DNA of 14,933 nucleotides from an uncultured Lachnospiraceae bacterium (GTDB lineage: Bacteria > Bacillota_A > Clostridia > Lachnospirales > Lachnospiraceae): the NCBI GenBank assembly GCA_902780985.1, contig CACZHN010000047.1, forward strand, positions 1 to 14,933, in the 5' to 3' direction. Position numbers and translations under genes: made by a program. This document shows, one piece after another, positions 13,932 through 14,933 of the stretch (the stretch's first letter is position 1; each line of letters begins with the position of its first letter). The notes beneath the pieces were generated by a model. That model was not told where the DNA came from. It saw only the letters and a list, made by a program, of their open reading frames with translations, and ran no database searches.

Positions 13932-14933
13932 ATGGGATTTTTTAGCAGTTTGAAGGAGAAAATTCCAATTCTTTCAAATCTGGGTGGTAGAAATAAATCC
14001 AATAAGAGTTCAGTTGAGCTGCAATATGATAAGGCCATGAACCTTCTGGAGAATGCCAACGGTGTTGGAGCTGTAGAGGTTCTGGATGGAATTACTGACA
14101 TAGGAATGAACGATGAAACCTATCGCCAGTTTGGCCTTGACGCACTTAATGTGTTAGGTGAGCTTTTTGAAAAAGGACGTTACAGCAATGCGCGCATCGA
14201 TAAGGATCTTAATCGTGCGGCTAGTTATTACGAGAAGTATGCCAAGCTGACAAACGAGTCTGAGATGATACTCAAGGTAGCTAAGACTTATCTTGATGCT
14301 CAGAATTTTTCTAAGGCGATAACCTATTTCGAAAAGGCTGCAGATGCAGGAGTGAAGTCCGCATATATGAATCTCGGTTCCATATATGAGAACGGTCTCA
14401 GTACTGTAGATGAATACGGAAACAAAGGTGAGTTTGTTATTCCGGTAGATTTTGATAAAGCTAAGTATTGGTACAGAAAGCTTTCGGATCTCGGTGATGA
14501 GAATGCTATGAAGGCATATGACAGAGTTGATTATGCTTCAAGTCATACCGATTCACTGGAGTTCGAGGAAAAGGATAAGATTTATTCCGAAATTTCCGAG
14601 AAGAGAAAAGAGAAGGGCAAGGAGACAAGATACAAGGTTATCGATCCTGCATCTCTCCAGTACCAGTATACATATGTACATAATCAGGTTGACGGTTATA
14701 TCCACAAGCTTCCGAAGGACTGGGTAAAGACCATCAACGAAGAAACGGATGAAGAGTACTATGCACCTAGCATGACATACAAGGATTTCGAGATGTATGT
14801 AAGCTACGACAGTATCCCAAGAGATTCCAAGAAAACTCTTGAGAATTATCTCAGATACTGCAACGATGCTTTTGAAGAAGAACTTCAGCTTAAGTCATAC
14901 ATTACCGAGTATGCCGACGGTATCTTCACTACT
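13932..14933 (+). CDS. TPR/Sel1-like repeat protein with unrecognised C-terminal part (3' end outside window)
   Basis: The frame is open from the ATG at 13932 to the window edge (334 codons, no stop), with CGGAGGT (13916-13922) 9 bases upstream. The start GFFSSLKEKIPILSNL looks amphipathic, with no signal peptide or membrane segment. Helical repeats follow: about 92-108 (LNRAASYYEKYAKL), 112-140 (VAKTYLDAQNFSKAITYF) and two Sel1-like units around 141-155 and 174-197 (KAKYWYRKLSDLGDENAMK). Such repeats usually mediate protein-protein contacts. After a charged Lys/Glu-rich stretch (about 210-233) comes a mixed region rich in Tyr (YQYTYVHNQVDGYIHKLP, then YAPSMTYKDFEMYVSYD) that I do not recognise and that continues past the window. 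It has its own promoter, so it need not belong to the rapZ-whiA-crh operon. Confidence 0.85.
   Translation, partial: MGFFSSLKEKIPILSNLGGRNKSNKSSVELQYDKAMNLLENANGVGAVEVLDGITDIGMNDETYRQFGLDALNVLGELFEKGRYSNARIDKDLNRAASYYEKYAKLTNESEMILKVAKTYLDAQNFSKAITYFEKAADAGVKSAYMNLGSIYENGLSTVDEYGNKGEFVIPVDFDKAKYWYRKLSDLGDENAMKAYDRVDYASSHTDSLEFEEKDKIYSEISEKRKEKGKETRYKVIDPASLQYQYTYVHNQVDGYIHKLPKDWVKTINEETDEEYYAPSMTYKDFEMYVSYDSIPRDSKKTLENYLRYCNDAFEEELQLKSYITEYADGIFTT

Noticed and set aside
1..14933. Mobile elements, CRISPR arrays, tRNA or rRNA genes
   Set aside because: I looked for transposase or integrase motifs, regularly spaced direct repeats and tRNA T-loop signatures and saw none; gene density and composition look uniform.

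Overview
This window looks like a chromosomal housekeeping region of an AT-rich, low-GC Gram-positive bacterium, most likely a member of the Clostridia and probably of the Lachnospiraceae. The evidence is the set of Firmicutes-type genes (hprK, rapZ, whiA, a Crh-like HPr and yqeG), strong GGAGG-type ribosome sites, and a large PAS/GGDEF/EAL protein. Genus-level assignment is inference. I see no IS element, phage gene, CRISPR array, tRNA or rRNA.

Layout, left to right. (1) 2-532 is the 3' end of a MutS-family ATPase gene. (2) 651-2663 encodes a 670-residue protein of unknown family, transcribed alone between a good promoter and a strong terminator. (3) 2830-6291 encodes a 1153-residue c-di-GMP enzyme: three tandem copies of a PAS-like sensor, an intact GGDEF, a fourth PAS, a degenerate GGDEF and an intact EAL. 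(4) On the minus strand, uvrC (8638 to 6809) is followed by yqeG (6788 to 6255). The yqeG tail overlaps the end of the c-di-GMP gene by 37 bp, and a likely terminator for the latter lies inside the yqeG coding sequence. (5) A divergent intergenic region (8639-8816) carries promoters for uvrC and hprK. (6) On the plus strand follow hprK, glcK, murB, rapZ, whiA and a small HPr-family gene. (7) 13932 to the window end is an open, 3'-truncated gene with TPR/Sel1-like repeats; it has its own extended -10 promoter and ribosome site.

The central theme is the hprK-to-HPr block. The HPr-family protein has Glu at position 15 where HPr has the PTS-phosphorylated His, but keeps Ser46 in the KSIMG motif that HprK phosphorylates. 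It is therefore Crh-like, a regulator and not a PTS phosphocarrier. Its position after rapZ and whiA matches Bacillus subtilis yvcJ-yvcK-yvcL-crh, except that yvcK is absent. HprK and an ROK glucokinase lie at the head of the same block. Together they suggest a carbon-status circuit in which non-PTS glucose is phosphorylated by GlcK and glycolytic intermediates control HprK phosphorylation of the Crh-like protein, placed beside cell-wall (murB) and division-linked (rapZ, whiA) genes. The residues and gene order are seen directly; the circuit is inferred.

The two least explained items are the 670-residue protein and the truncated TPR/Sel1 protein at the right edge.
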